64,000 bases of DNA from Gymnothorax reevesii (GCA_029721435.1 CM056592.1:37273611-37337610), one strand, 5' to 3'. Shown: positions 35,806 to 59,217, counted from the first letter of the stretch. The notes: a model not told the origin generated them from the letters alone. Made by a program: numbers and translations.

Positions 35806-36175
35806 CTGCCTCCGAAATCACTCACAACTCTCTACACAGTACACTCTATAGCAGATTCGCCATTTTTGTCGGGCTGTCCGAATTGGTAGCAGGAATTATT
35901 ATCCCCTACATAGTGAACTCATTACATCCCACAATCCACTGCAAAATATAGTGACCAACCAACAGTCTCTAACCCAGCACTACGTCCCATCAAGCAATGC
36001 GCACAAATTGAAGAGGAGCAATATGACATCAATAACAGCGCCGAAAAAAAAAGCCGGTAGTGTCCGAGAGCATTTCTTCGTTCAGCCCGTGAGCTCGCCA
36101 TATAGTCACCAACATGGGAGTCCCCTGACAGTGAGCAGGGAATAGTGAATGAGTGAGTGATTTCAGACACAGCCA
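35806..36175. mobile_element. MITE of a common teleost family
   Basis: The left end GGGCTGCCTCCGAAATCACT and the right end AGTGATTTCAGACACAGCC are inverted copies. Inside are CCCCTACATAGTGAACTC and GTCCGAATTGG, typical of this family. It is about 370 bp and non-coding. Confidence 0.72.
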
Positions 36176-36237
36176 TGGAGACAAGTCACCTGGTCCAAAA
36201 AGTCCCATTTTCTTTTACATCATGTACATCGGTCAGT

Positions 36238-36500
36238 ACATGAAGAGTTTGTTTCCAAAACGCAATACATCCATTTTACTGATTTTGAGTAAATCAGCTT
36301 TTTCTATTTTGGGATAAATTGCATTTTATAGAAAATCACAAACTTTGACCATCAATAATAACACAATATAATATGAATTTCTGAAAACGGATTTTTGCAT
36401 CATGCGTAAGAAGCACAGGGCTATCGCTCGATGGAATTATCTCAATTTTTGTAATTTTGGCATGTATGAGGAGTTTGTTTCCAAAACGCAATATCTGTTG
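36238..36500 (+). repeat. direct repeats bounding a teleost repeat
   Basis: GAGTTTGTTTCCAAAACGCA occurs at about 36246 and again at about 36474, 228 bp apart. The intervening DNA includes AGTAAATCAGCTTTTTCTAT and GGGATAAATTGCATTTTATA. I recognise the block from fish repeats but not its class. Confidence 0.55.
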
Positions 36501-36599
36501 TATATCTGGGGAAGAGACGGTACTTGGAAGCCCTGGCTCCTGGAAGCCCTGGTTCTGGGTTTTCTTGTGGGTGTGTATTTGACGGAGCTGTTTTGACGA

Positions 36600-38880
36600 C
36601 ACCCGTAAGACTGGCAGTGCATTAGCCCAGTGGTCATAATGCTGTGGCTCATTGGTGCATAGGCTCAAAACTGTCCAGACAGGGGTCACTTTCAACTTTC
36701 AGCATTCATACTCGCTTGAAAACTTAGAGATGTAATTTGTACTAAAATGAAAATTAAATTTTGTCAATTTACATTCGCGATCTGCATTAGTGAGGTGTTA
36801 TCTCTGTGTACTCACTGCATTGCACTGGTAAGTGAATCCAGTGCTCAATCTCAGCTGCGCTGTTGTTTTCCCTCCTGTTTCAACTTCAATACTTCCTGTG
36901 CCGTTTAAATGGCGGTAAATGCCTGTGTTGTTTTGCCTTCACCTACAGAGAGGAGGGTGAATCCCGCTCTCAGCACCCTGTCGAAAACAACGAGGATCAG
37001 CACATCTGGCAGGTCTCCTGCTCTCAGAGCGCTTTAATATTCACAGAAACCTGGACGACTTGGGTGTAAAATGAATATGAATAATTGATGCGGCCTGCTG
37101 AAGCGAAATCGCTCCCTTTTAGTTAATTGGATTTACGTTTAAAGGGGAAGAAAAAAAAAATATATATATATTGTTATGGGGCCACAATAATTGCATGAGA
37201 TGTAGAGTAACATCTCTGAAATTCCAGCTTTTTAGCTTCCTCTAATTTCTTTAGCTTGGGTTGCAGGCATTGCTCAGAAGTGAGTAGTGTTTCTTTATGA
37301 CATCTTCAAGGCAGCGTTGTCCAAAGTATCTGTTGCCATCGCCATTTTTTTCCAGTCTTTTTCCAAAGTAAAGTTTATGACTAAGTGATTGGTAGTTTTA
37401 CCCAGTACATTAGCACTCACAGACAACAGACACACGTGAGCTTAATGGTTCATATGAAGAGGTCCATCTTAGATTTCTCTGAGGAGTATTTTATGCGCAG
37501 TAACTGTGAAAGACTCGGGCATCCAGAAAAGAAAGAGTCTTAAAATACCCCCAGTTTAAAATTATTTGCAATTTCTTTAAGTATTGTAATGAACCTCAGT
37601 CAGTTTTCACAGCATATTTGGTGCTATCTCACATACATTTTACCCACCGCTGGCTCTATAAGGGAAACTAAACAAAGCAAAACAAACAAAAGAACATTCC
37701 GGAGATAAGAATTTGCCATCTTGCTCAGGGACAAGACAATTCCGACAATATATTGGACTGCAAGGACGCTCTGTCTGTCGGCTAATAAAAGAGGTTAGTG
37801 GGAGCAGTATATGGCTGTCATGCTAGCAGTGAGAAAGGCCGTTCAATAACTGTTGTTGTCTGGGCACGTTCGTTTTCACCCGTAACGTCACTCGATTACC
37901 CCACCGTGACTGTGAGAATCATAACGTGTACGATTAGCTTGTAAAAATGAATCAAAAATAAGTAAATAAATAAATATATACATGAATGAAAGGTGTGTCT
38001 GCTGGAATTGTGTCTGCCTGAAAGGAGAGAGCTGTTATCACAAGAGAAGATAAGATGGCACAGCGTGTTTCAATAAGCCACGGGTGCGTTTTTATCTGGA
38101 CTGAAATTTCGCAGTGTACGACGTCACCTCCACAAGAGTTACTCTCATGGGTCGTGCCAAAGCGGTGAAACAACTCGTTCGCGGAGCGCTCTCATTGGTG
38201 GATCAAGGGAAATGTGTTCGCTCCCAAGAGCCCACAGTTGTTACTGAATTAGCCCTTTTAGCCGCATACATTACAGCACGCTCAATTATGCAAAGGAATT
38301 ATTCATTGCAAGAATAAACTCCTGAAACCAAAATATCAAACTGATTATGGTATGGAGGAATACATGTGTACAGTGCAATGCTGTCGAGCCATAATGGACC
38401 GCGAGGTTACATTCCGAAATCAAAAAATGCAAACATCAGATGGCCGCATCAAATAAAATTGAAGAAATGTTCATTTCATTGACCACTCGATGCACTCAAA
38501 TTTGCAGACTGAAATGTCATTTCCCCTCAAGGCTCCATTGACTAAAATGAACTGGCAGTCATGCACTGCTGTGTCAACAGTTTCTGGAACATTTCCAGTA
38601 ATCTCCCGCGCATAGCTGTTCCGTGGCTGACAATGTTTTATGTCATGGAGACATATCACCTCTACATCATTTTTGGAAGTCAGAGCCTTTGATATTTGAT
38701 TTTTCTGAAACGATAAATTTTGATGTCACCATGATAAAATAGCAGCAATTTATGTCAGAGCACCATAGCGATCACTAGCAGTCACAAGTTGATAATTTTA
38801 TGCCCTGATTGCAATGGCAGCTTGAAGTCCATGACCTACAGGCATCAAGTTGATAGTCTCTGCTCGGCCTGTTCTGCACC
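36600..38880. other. noncoding, no recognisable feature
   Basis: About 2.3 kb without recognisable repeats, apart from a short A/TA run at 37150. It may be single-copy intergenic DNA. Confidence 0.4.
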
Positions 38881-38885
38881 GACTT

Positions 38886-39310
38886 GTGACAAATTCCTTT
38901 TCGTCAATTCCAATTCCAATTCCTTTTCAAAAGTATTCTTCAATTCCAATTCCTCTTGGTCAATTCCAATTCCCCAATTCCTTTACCAATTCCTTTTACC
39001 TCGAAAAGTTAAATTCCAATTCCAATACTAATTCCTTTTTAAAAAATGCTCTTCAATTCCAATTGAAGGAATTGACCAAAAGGAATTGGAATCGAAGAAT
39101 ATTTTTTAAAAGGAATTGGAATTGGAATTGAACTTTTCGAGGTAAAAGGAATTGGTAACGGAATTGGGGAATTGGAATTGACTTAGAGGAATTGAAGAAT
39201 ACTTTAAAAAAGGAATTGGCATTGGAATTGACCAAGAGGAATTGGAATTGAAGAATACTTTTAAAAAGGAATTGGAATTGGAATTGACGAAAAGGAATTT
39301 GTCACAAGTC
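38886..39310. repeat. fold-back element made of GGAATTG/CAATTCC units
   Basis: Starting at ACTTGTGACAAATTCC and ending GGAATTTGTCACAAGT, the left part is built from CAATTCC units and the right part from GGAATTG units, with the switch at about 39066. Spacers such as AAAAGTATTCTT and ACCTCGAAAAGTT occur on both arms in inverted order. The whole stretch can fold into one long hairpin. The low-complexity Asn-Ser translations it yields are not proteins. Confidence 0.85.
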
Positions 39311-39319
39311 TGATTCTGC

Positions 39320-39800
39320 AGCTATCTAAAGCTCCCATTTGTTCAGCCATAGGGTTAGTTTGAAGTGTCTGAGTCGGATCAAGATTGGGCGACTGGCTTT
39401 TTTTTGCGGCTTTGAAAAGCACAACTGCTGCTTTGGCTGTAAGTTCAGGATCATTGCTGTACTGTAGGATAGAGCACAATCCATTGAGTTTGGTGGCTTT
39501 TGGTCGAACTTGAGGGTATAAGCCGCTTCCTTACATTTCAGAGTGAATTCTACTGCTTCTATCTCCAATTACGTTTGAATGTGGTCCTTACAGTCAGGTG
39601 TGCAACAGTCGTACCTGTGGCAGCTATACATGCCAAGGCCATGATATACCGCCATGCATCAATAATCATGTCTCACAAATAAGAAAGCATGCATTGGATT
39701 TGGCCAGTTTTGTTCAACCACAACTCTTTTCCCTCGGCATCAATCAAAAACGAGAAAATCTAAGTCTAATCGGTCAGCAACACCCTTTTTCAAAAACCTG
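39320..39800 (-). other. degraded coding-like segment next to the fold-back element
   Basis: On the minus strand, short open stretches in two frames (for example LCSILQYSNDPELTAKAAVV near 39430-39480 and KCKEAAYTLKFDQKPPNSMD near 39480-39540) look compositionally like protein but do not join. I do not recognise the family. A decayed transposon gene is one possibility; chance is another. Confidence 0.2.
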
Positions 39801-39804
39801 TGCG

Positions 39805-41060
39805 GTCTCTTTTTAGTGCCTCTAAGCTGAATGTAACTCAGCGATTCATTTTTGTGGGTATTAATTGTTCACATCACACAGTGAATAATTTGAATTTGAT
39901 ATTTGTCTTCATGTCTGCGTTCTGTCGAGTGTTTCTGAACTGTCAGATACGTTGGCTCCACAGCCTGAGATACATCTAGAACCAACTCAGGCTAAGATCT
40001 CAAAATCATCTCTGTTCTGACTTAATTATTTGCAGTTTTGTCTGACTGCTTTGGCCACATTCATGTGGTTTCTCATTGGCTCAAGTGAATGAATCAGTCT
40101 AAAAGAAAGCAAGAATGCAATGATGCAGTCTTCAAGGAAAAAAAAGCTAATCTTGACACAAATCCTCCTCTCTTAGGAGGAAAAAAAAGGTTCAGCTTAT
40201 CAAAATCTCACTCCGTGAGAAAAACAAACCAGCCATAACACTATGCAAGACTAGTTTGTCAGCCTTAGGCTCTGATAACAGGGCAAGTCGGAGCCAGAGA
40301 GATCGAACACATAACCAAATGCTATGCAACAGGGATTCGGGTGTTATTTCACTGATGGTCTCACTGATTTAATTTCAGAGGTGGAGAGGGCAGGGGTTGG
40401 AACGCAAAGGTCCTGCCATGTAGACTATTCATTTTACTCATAAACTCCATCCAGCAGTTTTCTGACAATCGAAGGCTTGGGACTCCGGCTGAGACGAGAG
40501 TTTTACTTTCGCAGTTTAATGAAGCCAAAGTCGGGGTGAGACAGTGCAGGTCGAAAACCAGAGGTAGGACTGCGGTACAGAATCGCTGGGCACAAATCGC
40601 GGTCATATACGGGCAGAAGTCCAAGAAATCAGCCAGGCAGAATGCAGAACTAAAATGGGTAGTGAATCCAAAAGCAAGTGATGATACAAAATCATAACCA
40701 GAGGGCAAACAGACACAAGGGGCAATCCAAACGTGTGAGCCGTCTCAAAGAAAGCCAAAGCACTGGAAATCTGACTCAGGCGGGTGGGGGGGGGGCTCGT
40801 AAGCAACAGGAAATGTGTATGGAGACAAACCCACTACAAAAGAGAGAAAATAGAGAGTGTAGATGGAGGAGGAGGTGATTTGGAGAGAAGAGAGACCGGA
40901 GGAGGGGGACGCAGGAGACAGCAGAGAGGAGTATGACCACAAACGCGGTCATCAGAACGAGAGAAACAGGGCTGAGAGGGAAAAAGGGAAGATAAACAGA
41001 CACACTGAAAATGCAGTGAAAAGAAAAGAAAAGAAAAAAAACAGAGTGAAATAATTAAAC
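39805..41060. other. noncoding; purine-rich strand bias at 40740-41045
   Basis: The last 300 bp are almost entirely purine on the plus strand (GGAGGAGG, AGAGAAGAGAGACC, AAAAGAAAAGAAAAG). This creates many serine/proline-rich chance frames on the minus strand. No gene is supported. Confidence 0.45.
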
Positions 41061-41067
41061 ATCCCAG

Positions 41068-41400
41068 TACACTGCCTGTCCAAAACAAAGTCACCTTTCG
41101 GATTTAAATCAACAAATGCTATGATTGGATCATTATAGCAGCGATTAATGTGTTTCAGCTGGCAATAATTATTTGAACCCTAGTTGATGAAGTGCACAGC
41201 TTCTCATTTCCTAAAAATGGCGGAAGACATAGTCCCTCGGTGGAGAAAAAGACGTTACAGTGTTTAAAAAGGGGCAAATTATTGGCCTGAATCAAGCAAA
41301 GAAAACAAGGAATGAAAAAACAAGAGTGCGGAAAGATTTTCGATCAGGAATTGACCATCGCAAAGTCCTGACCTTATGCCTTTTGGCACCATGGGCAACT
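41068..41400 (+). mobile_element. Tc1-like transposon, 5' portion
   Basis: The 5' end TACACTGCCTGTCCAAAA is followed by a coding start near 41217 with GGAAGACATAGTCCCTCGGT and GGGGCAAATTATTGGCCTGA, the same N-terminal Tc1 segment as at 3390-3430. It breaks off before or at the MITE at 41404. No catalytic core was recognised downstream. Confidence 0.68.
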
Positions 41401-41403
41401 GCA

Positions 41404-41553
41404 GTAGCCCAATGATGTAAGATATCAAAATTAGACGCCGTTGAAAACCTGCGGGAGCTCTTTTAAACAAGTCGCCACATGATAGGTTTTCAACAGCTCA
41501 GGATAAATGCATTTTTAATTTCTTGAAAATGAATTCAGCGCTCAAAGGGTTAA
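41404..41553. mobile_element. piggyBac-like MITE copy
   Basis: It contains GATGTAAGATATCAAA, GGGAGCTCTTTTAAACAAGT, CGCCACATGATAGG and ends AGCGCTCAAAGGGTTAA at a TTAA. The left TTAA is not preserved. Confidence 0.65.
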
Positions 41554-41559
41554 CAGCAA

Positions 41560-42830
41560 GGAAAGTCCATGGGATTTGTCGCAGAAACCTGCTGAGCGGT
41601 TCCGCAATCCTGCAGTCAAAACGAGAGCTCAACAGAAAATTAATACAACTTTGATTGAAAATAAATGCTTGGAGGTTGCATATGATTGTCAAAACAGGAG
41701 GTGGGCATGTTAGTGTCAATATCAACAATCAAGAGGCTATTTCAGTCGAGTAGATACAAACAATTTATCACAAGATGTAGACCATTTGGTAGGCCACATC
41801 TAAAAAAGTTTTTAAAAAGCCTTTATGGTTCTCGAGTTGAGAAGGAGCTCAAAAGTCACCTGATCTGGGGGGCGTGGTCAGGCGTGGGCGTGTATGCCCG
41901 CCACTGGAACTGATTCTCTTATACGTATTTACTGATGATGAGATTGCAGACAAAAACAGAAGTATAATGTCTGATTTGTCTCCGAGTTCATTTAAATAAG
42001 AGTTGATTTACTGCTAATTCTAGCCATACAAATTTTATTTTTTTTTTTCTGTTGGGTATGATGTCACAGGAACAAAAAACAAATGCTCGTTGCAGTAACA
42101 GGCATCACCTTTGCTGAAACTAATTGACCTTAGCCTGGACAGCAACTGAGAAAATTAAGCTAACAACTTTGTTTAAAAAATATAACCAATGTCGGGAGTG
42201 CATGCCATGGCACAGACAATACATTATACTATTTGGCAAAAAAAAAAAAAAAAAAAATCCTGAAATAGATTCCCTGTCCGATTCAATATGTGAGGGAGGA
42301 TTTCAAATGGCAAAATAGCTAATTAGTACACTGCAAGCAACAAAAAAAATCTGTAAAATAGGTTTAGTGCATAATTTCTTTAAAGGTTAGTTTTAAAAAA
42401 AGATTAAAAAATAGGGGTAACACCAGCACACACATCCATTTCTACATTAAGTTCTAACTTGCTGATTGTACAAGTGTGAAACTGTTTTTTTTGTAGTTTA
42501 TAAAGAGATAGATCAAAATGGATGGAAAAAAAATAAGTAGTTGGTTTCTACTTTGCCTATATTTATTCTTTTTTATTCTACATTTCCATGTCATATCTTA
42601 ACTATTCGCTGATGATTGGTAGTCCAGAAAATATTCAAAATTTAGTAAACATTCCATGCCAGCAAAATCGCGATGTACTTTAAATACAAAATATAGGAGT
42701 GGTGGAAAACACTTTTGTACATGGATTGTTCTGGATAAATGCAGGACGATGGTAAAATAAGCACTGGTTTCAGTGATGCAGTTCATCTGTGCCTTGGACC
42801 TGCAGCGATAGCTGAACAGAATTCATTCAT
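41560..42830. other. noncoding, no recognisable feature
   Basis: It contains an A19 run at 42239 and short unconvincing frames. Part of 41560-41850 could be decayed mobile-element sequence, but no motif was identified. Confidence 0.4.
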
Positions 42831-42851
42831 TATGCTTGTCACAGGAGCCAA

Positions 42852-43163
42852 TTAACTTCCTACGTCTCCACTGCAACATTGGGACACTGGTGTCCCACCA
42901 GACAGCATATACCCTCTTATGACATTACGCACATAAGCCTGTGCATAACAGCTGTCTTGTTCCACTTGAAAGACTTGCATGCCATACATTTTTATCGCCC
43001 TATTAATGTATTTCATCAATAGCTTTGGAACATCTGAGGGCAGGTTCTTCGTTTCCATGACGCTGAACGACAGGTCTGTGAACGAAGCGTAGCTGGACCT
43101 GTAAGAAACATGCATTTCAGAAACTCCACAGTCTAAAATAATTCTTTGTCCAGAGTTAATCAT
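42852..43163 (-). CDS. unassigned 103-residue ORF downstream of ca10
   Basis: This ATG-started frame on the ca10 strand begins about 0.7 kb past the likely end of the ca10 3' UTR. The protein starts MINSGQRIILDCGVSEMHV and contains four cysteines, two of them in a CC pair near the C-terminus (PVSQCCSGDVGS). An in-frame TAA lies four codons upstream of the ATG, so the frame is closed at both ends. I do not recognise a family. The CGVSEMHVS stretch faintly resembles the start of zona-pellucida-type domains, but the rest does not confirm it. It could be a chance frame, a single exon, or a fragment of a mobile element. No splice signals were convincing. Confidence 0.2.
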   Translation of the reverse strand: MINSGQRIILDCGVSEMHVSYRSSYASFTDLSFSVMETKNLPSDVPKLLMKYINRAIKMYGMQVFQVEQDSCYAQAYVRNVIRGYMLSGGTPVSQCCSGDVGS

Positions 43164-43889
43164 TGTGGGCCTTTATTAAACAGGTAACCCTTTTTCAACC
43201 CGTCCCCTTCTCTCACACTCCAGCATCCTGAGAATAACGACCGCTATAACCTCGAGCAGCAGTTGTGAATAATTCTTCACCCGATTTAATTTTTATTACT
43301 GAACTGTAAGATATATAGATAAAATCACCAGAAATCAAAGTAGATTGTAGCAGTTTCACCTTAACATCAGTGATCGAACAGGAACATTCCCAAATTAATT
43401 GGAGAATAATTAAACAGATTCAGAGCAACAGGAAGAATCAGTGGCTCTCCGTTTGCCTGAAAAAGTTAGCACGGACACAACTGGAGCCACGGCACAAAGG
43501 AATGGGGTGGTTATTTTCTTCAGTTCGTCAGCACCACATTAACCTCACACTCCATCCGAAGTAACTTCGTTAGCACTCTATTTGTCAGCTCTCCTTCTGC
43601 CAAGACGACACGCTATTAAATGGCAGAACTCAGCCACAAACATTTTCCCATTTAAACAAACAGGGGAAAGCTACTGCCGCACACGAGCCCTCGGCGTGCG
43701 TGAAACACAAGACAACTCAAAGTAACAGCGATAATATCACAATAGGAAGGGACACACATGACAGTCCAGGCATGGAATGAAAAGTTCTGCTTCCATGCTC
43801 ATAAAAAATTGCGCAATTATATCATACAAACAAAATGCAAAGAATAAAATAAAAAAACAGACAGACACAGTCAGGCATGCTTACAAAAA

Positions 43890-44760
43890 TGAACTTTCCA
43901 AACACATTTATTGGGCCGATAACATTAATCAAACACAGTGTATGACCATTGTAAACAAGAAAACCGAGTAAAAGGCATCAGCTCAGAACTGTTCCAGAAT
44001 TCAAAGTGCGCCAAGCGTAAAATACTCAACTCTTTTCAGGTTTTTTTCTCTTTTTATTCTTTATTTTCATTTTTATTTATTTGTTTTTCAGCATTAGTAA
44101 TAATAATAATAATATATACAAGGCCAAAAACACTCATATTTTACTCAAACACTATCATTCGTATTAATGGTCTATGGTTGTTCTCGAAACGTAATGAATG
44201 CGTTTGATGTATATGGCTGCGTCCTGCTGTCCTTCGCGGTCTGCATGCCTTCTCAGCACAATGACGAAGATGGCGATGATGATGACGCGATGAACTATTC
44301 CACATTTCCATCCTGATTGGTAGGTCCGCAAAGCAGCTCCCTCAGTTCTACATGTAACAAGACGTCCATATGTACAAAGGCCAGAGTTTTATTTACTTTC
44401 ACTGATGAACAAGCTACGAAATAAATGCTTCATTTTTAAGGGGCTCTTGTACGTTTTAACTCTTTTTTTTTTTCTTCTCCCAAAAAGTTAGGTATCAAAA
44501 CATTTTCATAGATAGATTTGTATTTGACTAGTTTGTGTTTGATTCAAATGTTTCTGAAGTATGAAATAAGGGTTTCTTTGCCAGATGCAAAGTCTCTTCT
44601 TGTGTGTAGATATATTTATGTATATATTTTTTTTTTTACAATATCATGAAATCTGGCAGGAAAAAAAGCGAAGCAGTCTCGATCCTGTTCGTCGAACTTT
44701 GCTGCTCTTGTTCTTGATTTTTTTAAGTGTAGCGTCACGTCCGCGATCGTCCTAGAGCAG
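43890..44760 (-). other. ca10: probable ca10 3' untranslated region
   Basis: The DNA directly downstream of the ca10 stop codon has no repeat that I recognise and contains several minus-strand AATAAA hexamers, for example at 43907-43912 and in a cluster around 44053-44065. An AAT microsatellite lies near 44096-44115. The true cleavage site cannot be chosen from sequence alone, so the far boundary is a guess. Confidence 0.5.
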
Positions 44761-55568
<10,808 letters not shown>

Positions 55569-56499
55569 CTACAGACAAATCAAAAAGAAATCAAAAAACA
55601 TTAACTTTAACTACTTAATAGTATTTGACCAGTTTATGGCTGACGCAGATGTATTACACAATATCCATCTCCAGGACTGGTAATTAGTTGAATCTCTTAT
55701 AGGAGTGAATTAGGCATAGTACATTGCTTAGTGAAATGATCAAAATGCCCACCAATATTGGGGAATTCACTTTTAAACAGGAAGACATATAATGTATTAC
55801 AGATTACCTTTACCTAGATGTAATAAGTAACATTACAATATCACTTTCTCATGCAATAACTCATTTTTTGCTGTTACTCTTAAATTCTCTTAAATTAATC
55901 AAATTAACAAATCAGATTTGTTCCAGATAACTGGTAAGATGCTAATTTTGTTGCTATAGCCTGTAATTAAACCAGTTCATGCGTCATTCTCTGATTTAAT
56001 AACTGGAAATGATTGATCTTTGAGCCATTACTTTTCCTTGTGAACATCTGGTGGAGCAACAGAATTGTTAGATAAATTATAAAAACGCCAGCTAATGAAG
56101 GCTGTGTGACATAATACTTAATGCAGTAAGTGCAAAAATATTACCCAAATTCTAATAGTCACAAGTAGTACCAAAATTTTAACAGAAACCAGTTACATTA
56201 CCAAGTTATTCAAGGATACTAATAATTATAATAATTCTGCAATATGTTACATAATATATTACCCCCCAGATTGATGCCCAGACAGGCCATTTTTCCAATC
56301 CCAATTCAACTGCAGACTTGTAGAGAAAATTATGAACTGAAAATAAGGCCATATACAAAAAACATAATTAGTTAGCATCCTCGCCTGCCCCAGAAAAACC
56401 CTCCCGAAAAAATCTGCTAAAATCACACCAAAAATAAAGTGAGAATAATGCTCAGAATCCCTGTCCATGCAGTACAAAATCATCTTTATAAAAAGGGTG

Positions 56500-56835
56500 C
56501 TTCCCATCCTTAAATGTGATTGGCTGAGCTGCGTTCCATGGCGGTATAAAATCACTGTTACCCACTGCATTCTGAGGCAGACTGCAGCACAAAATATCCC
56601 TTTCGCGCAACCAACCACTCGGCGCTGAACTGACTCGTTAGGTTACGTTCGTTTCAAGACTTTTAGCTCGGTATTTCAGGGTTAGCGGAGTTTAGCCTTT
56701 CAACCCGTTAACCAGTTGGCTATCTATCTAGCTAACTATTGCTTTACAGAGTTTGATATCATTTTAGCTTGCTAGCTACATTGCTAACTAGCTCGCTATT
56801 TCAGTATTAGCGATTGTTGCGTGTTTATTTTATGG
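56500..56835 (+). promoter_or_regulatory. promoter-like block of unknown origin
   Basis: GTGATTGGCTGAG (inverted CCAAT-type) is followed by GGCGGTATAAAATC (TATA box, about 56540) and then a stretch rich in GCTAGCTA-like units up to 56790. It could be a real promoter, but a repeat-borne one is more likely given the surroundings. No downstream frame was found. Confidence 0.25.
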
Positions 56836-56871
56836 GCTAACCAGCACTGGACCAACCAATGGAGTTACTTC

Positions 56872-56892
56872 TTCACTCACTCACTCACTCAC
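56872..56892. repeat. CACT tetranucleotide repeat
   Basis: About five tandem CACT units. Confidence 0.85.
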
Positions 56893-57054
56893 ATACTTCT
56901 GCATTTATAGGGTCGGCCCCTACTTTGCTGTGGTCTGGACAAAAATATGGTGCTGCATTTTATGGTCAGAAGTACAGGAAACTCTGAGTACAACATCATG
57001 ACATTATTCAAATTCTGTTCACACATCTACAGCAACGTGATGAATTTATGCTTT

Positions 57055-57410
57055 CTAGGAATTCATTCATTCATCTTCTATACCCGCTTATCCCTCACTG
57101 GGGTCGCTGGGCGAGCTGGAGCCTATCCCAGCTGACTACGGGCAAAGACAGGGACCCACCCCTGACAGCTCGCCAATCAAATCCAGGGCACACACACCAT
57201 TCACAGACCATTCACTCTCACACTCATACATTTGGGCATTTTAGTGTCTCCAATTAACCTCATATGCATGTCTTTGGACTGTTGGAGGAAACTGGAGTAC
57301 CCGGAGAAAACCCATGCGAACACGGGGAGAACATGCAAACTCAACACACAAACGCCCCAGGCCAAATTCGAACCCACAACCTTCTTGCTGTGAGGCTTTC
57401 TAGGCATTAA
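57055..57410 (+). repeat. common teleost interspersed repeat
   Basis: The order ATTCATTCATTCATCTTCTA, CCCGCTTATCCCTCACTGGG, GGAGCCTATCCCAGCTGACT, GCATGTCTTTGGACTGTTGG, CGGAGAAAACCCATGCGAAC and GGGGAGAACATGCAAACTCA is a very abundant fish repeat. It lies in what is probably ca10 intron. Confidence 0.8.
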
Positions 57411-57993
57411 AAATAAAATTCTTAATTGATATGCGGGGCCAAACGTATCACTATTAAGCATCAGCTCATGCGCTCGTTTTTGAGGAACAGAGAGAGAGTA
57501 TCTGTAAGCAGAGGTCTGTCAGCATGTTCTTCGCTCTCTTAGCACTTCCAAAGCTTTCAATTAGGCCTTCTATTTTTCAATCAGATGCGTTAGGCAGCTT
57601 CCCCTTTTATATACAGAAGAGAAAATAGATCAGAATAAACACATTCAGGGCACGGGGAAATTATCACAGCAGTTGTTGTGAGAGTGGAGTGAGGGTGACA
57701 CCTGTCAGTTCAGTGCTATAAACTCTAGATTGATACGTATGTTGAGGAGGGAAAAATGCTTTTTAATTCACCATAATATCGATTTCATCCTGAATTTTAT
57801 ACAAAAAGGGCTACTTGAACAGGAAAAGCACTAAACCTTTGGACTCTGAGAGACAGAAGTCAAGAATGACAGCTGATGTTTATAAAGGTCCAGAGTCTGA
57901 TTCTGTTTTCATGGAAATTATGGATATAAATACCATTGTGATTAGGGTTGAGTAATAACAATGCTGCATCAGAAAAGAACAAAAAGACAAACA

Positions 57994-59217
57994 TACACCG
58001 ATTAGGCATAACATTATGACCACCTCTCCAATGTTGTAGAGGTCACCGTTTTGTCGCCAAAACAGCCATGACCCGTCGCGGCATGGATTCCACCAGACCT
58101 CTGAAGGTGAGCTGTGGTATCTGGCACCAGGATGTTAGCAGCAGATCCTTTAAGTCCTGCATGTTGCGAGGTGGGGCCTCCATGGACTGGGCTTGTCAGT
58201 CCAGCACGTCCCACAGAGGCTCAGTTACATTGACATCTGGGGAATTTTGAGGTCTAGACAACACCATGAACTCATTGTTGTGTTCTTAAAACCATTCCTG
58301 AACCATTTTTGTTGAGTGGCTGGGTGCATTGTCCTGCTGAAAGAGGCCACTGCTGTTAAGATATACGGTTTCCATGATGGGGTGTTCTTGGCCTGCAATG
58401 ATGTTTAGGTGGGTGGCACGAGTGAAAGTAACATCCGCATGATTGGCACTACCCAAGGTTTCCCAGCGGAATATTACCCAAAGAATCACACAGTCTCACA
58501 CTGCACAACACACTCTTCCCACAGTGTATTGATGAGTCATACCTTCCCCAGGTAAGCTATGCACAAGCACCCTGCCTTCCACGTGAGGTAAAAAAAAAAA
58601 TACATGATTCATCAGACCTGGCCGCTGCCTTCCAGCGCTCCATGGTCCAGTTCTGATGCTCATGCGCCCACTGTGGGCGCTTTCGGCGGCGGACAGGCAT
58701 CAGTATGGGCATCCTGACCGGTCTGAGGCTACAATGCCCCATTACCAATAAACTGCGATTCGCCACATGTACTGATACGTTTCTATCAGAACCAGAATAA
58801 CCTTTTTTTCCCTCAGCTCGATCAGACCACAGGGGCCAGCCTTCGCTCCCCACGCGCATCAGTGAGCCTCGACCGCCCATGAACCTGTTGTTGCCGGTTC
58901 ACTGGTTTGCCGTTCATGGACCACTTTTGGTTGGTACTGACCACTGCACACCAGGAACACCCCGCAAGAGCTGCGGTTTTGGAGACGCTCTGACCCGGTC
59001 ATGGTGCAGTCATCGAGCCATCACACTTTAGCCCCTCTCAAAGTCGCTCACATACTTACGTTGTCCATTGTTTCCTGCTGCCAACAAATCAATATTGAGG
59101 ACAAAATATTCACTTGCTGCCTAATACAATATCCCACCCACTGACAGGTGCCACTGTAATGAGAAAACTGATGTTACTCACTTCACCTGTTATATTGTCA
59201 TGGCTGATCAGTGCATA
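57994..59217 (-). mobile_element. Tc1-like DNA transposon, degraded
   Basis: The left end TACACCGATTAGGCATAACA pairs in inverse with the right end GTCATGGCTGATCAGTGCAT. Minus-strand coding remnants keep D in ARSDESCIF (about 58600), D in QQDNAPSH (about 58330) and a degraded NVTEPLWDVLD for the glutamate region (about 58220), with stops between. At 1.2 kb it has probably lost part of its length. Confidence 0.85.

Noticed and set aside
38789..39235. Asn/Ser-rich open frames
   Set aside because: They are translations of the GGAATTG/CAATTCC fold-back repeat and have no protein character.
40678..41094. Several proline/serine or arginine-rich frames on both strands
   Set aside because: They come from a purine-biased stretch; stops are simply rare in such composition.
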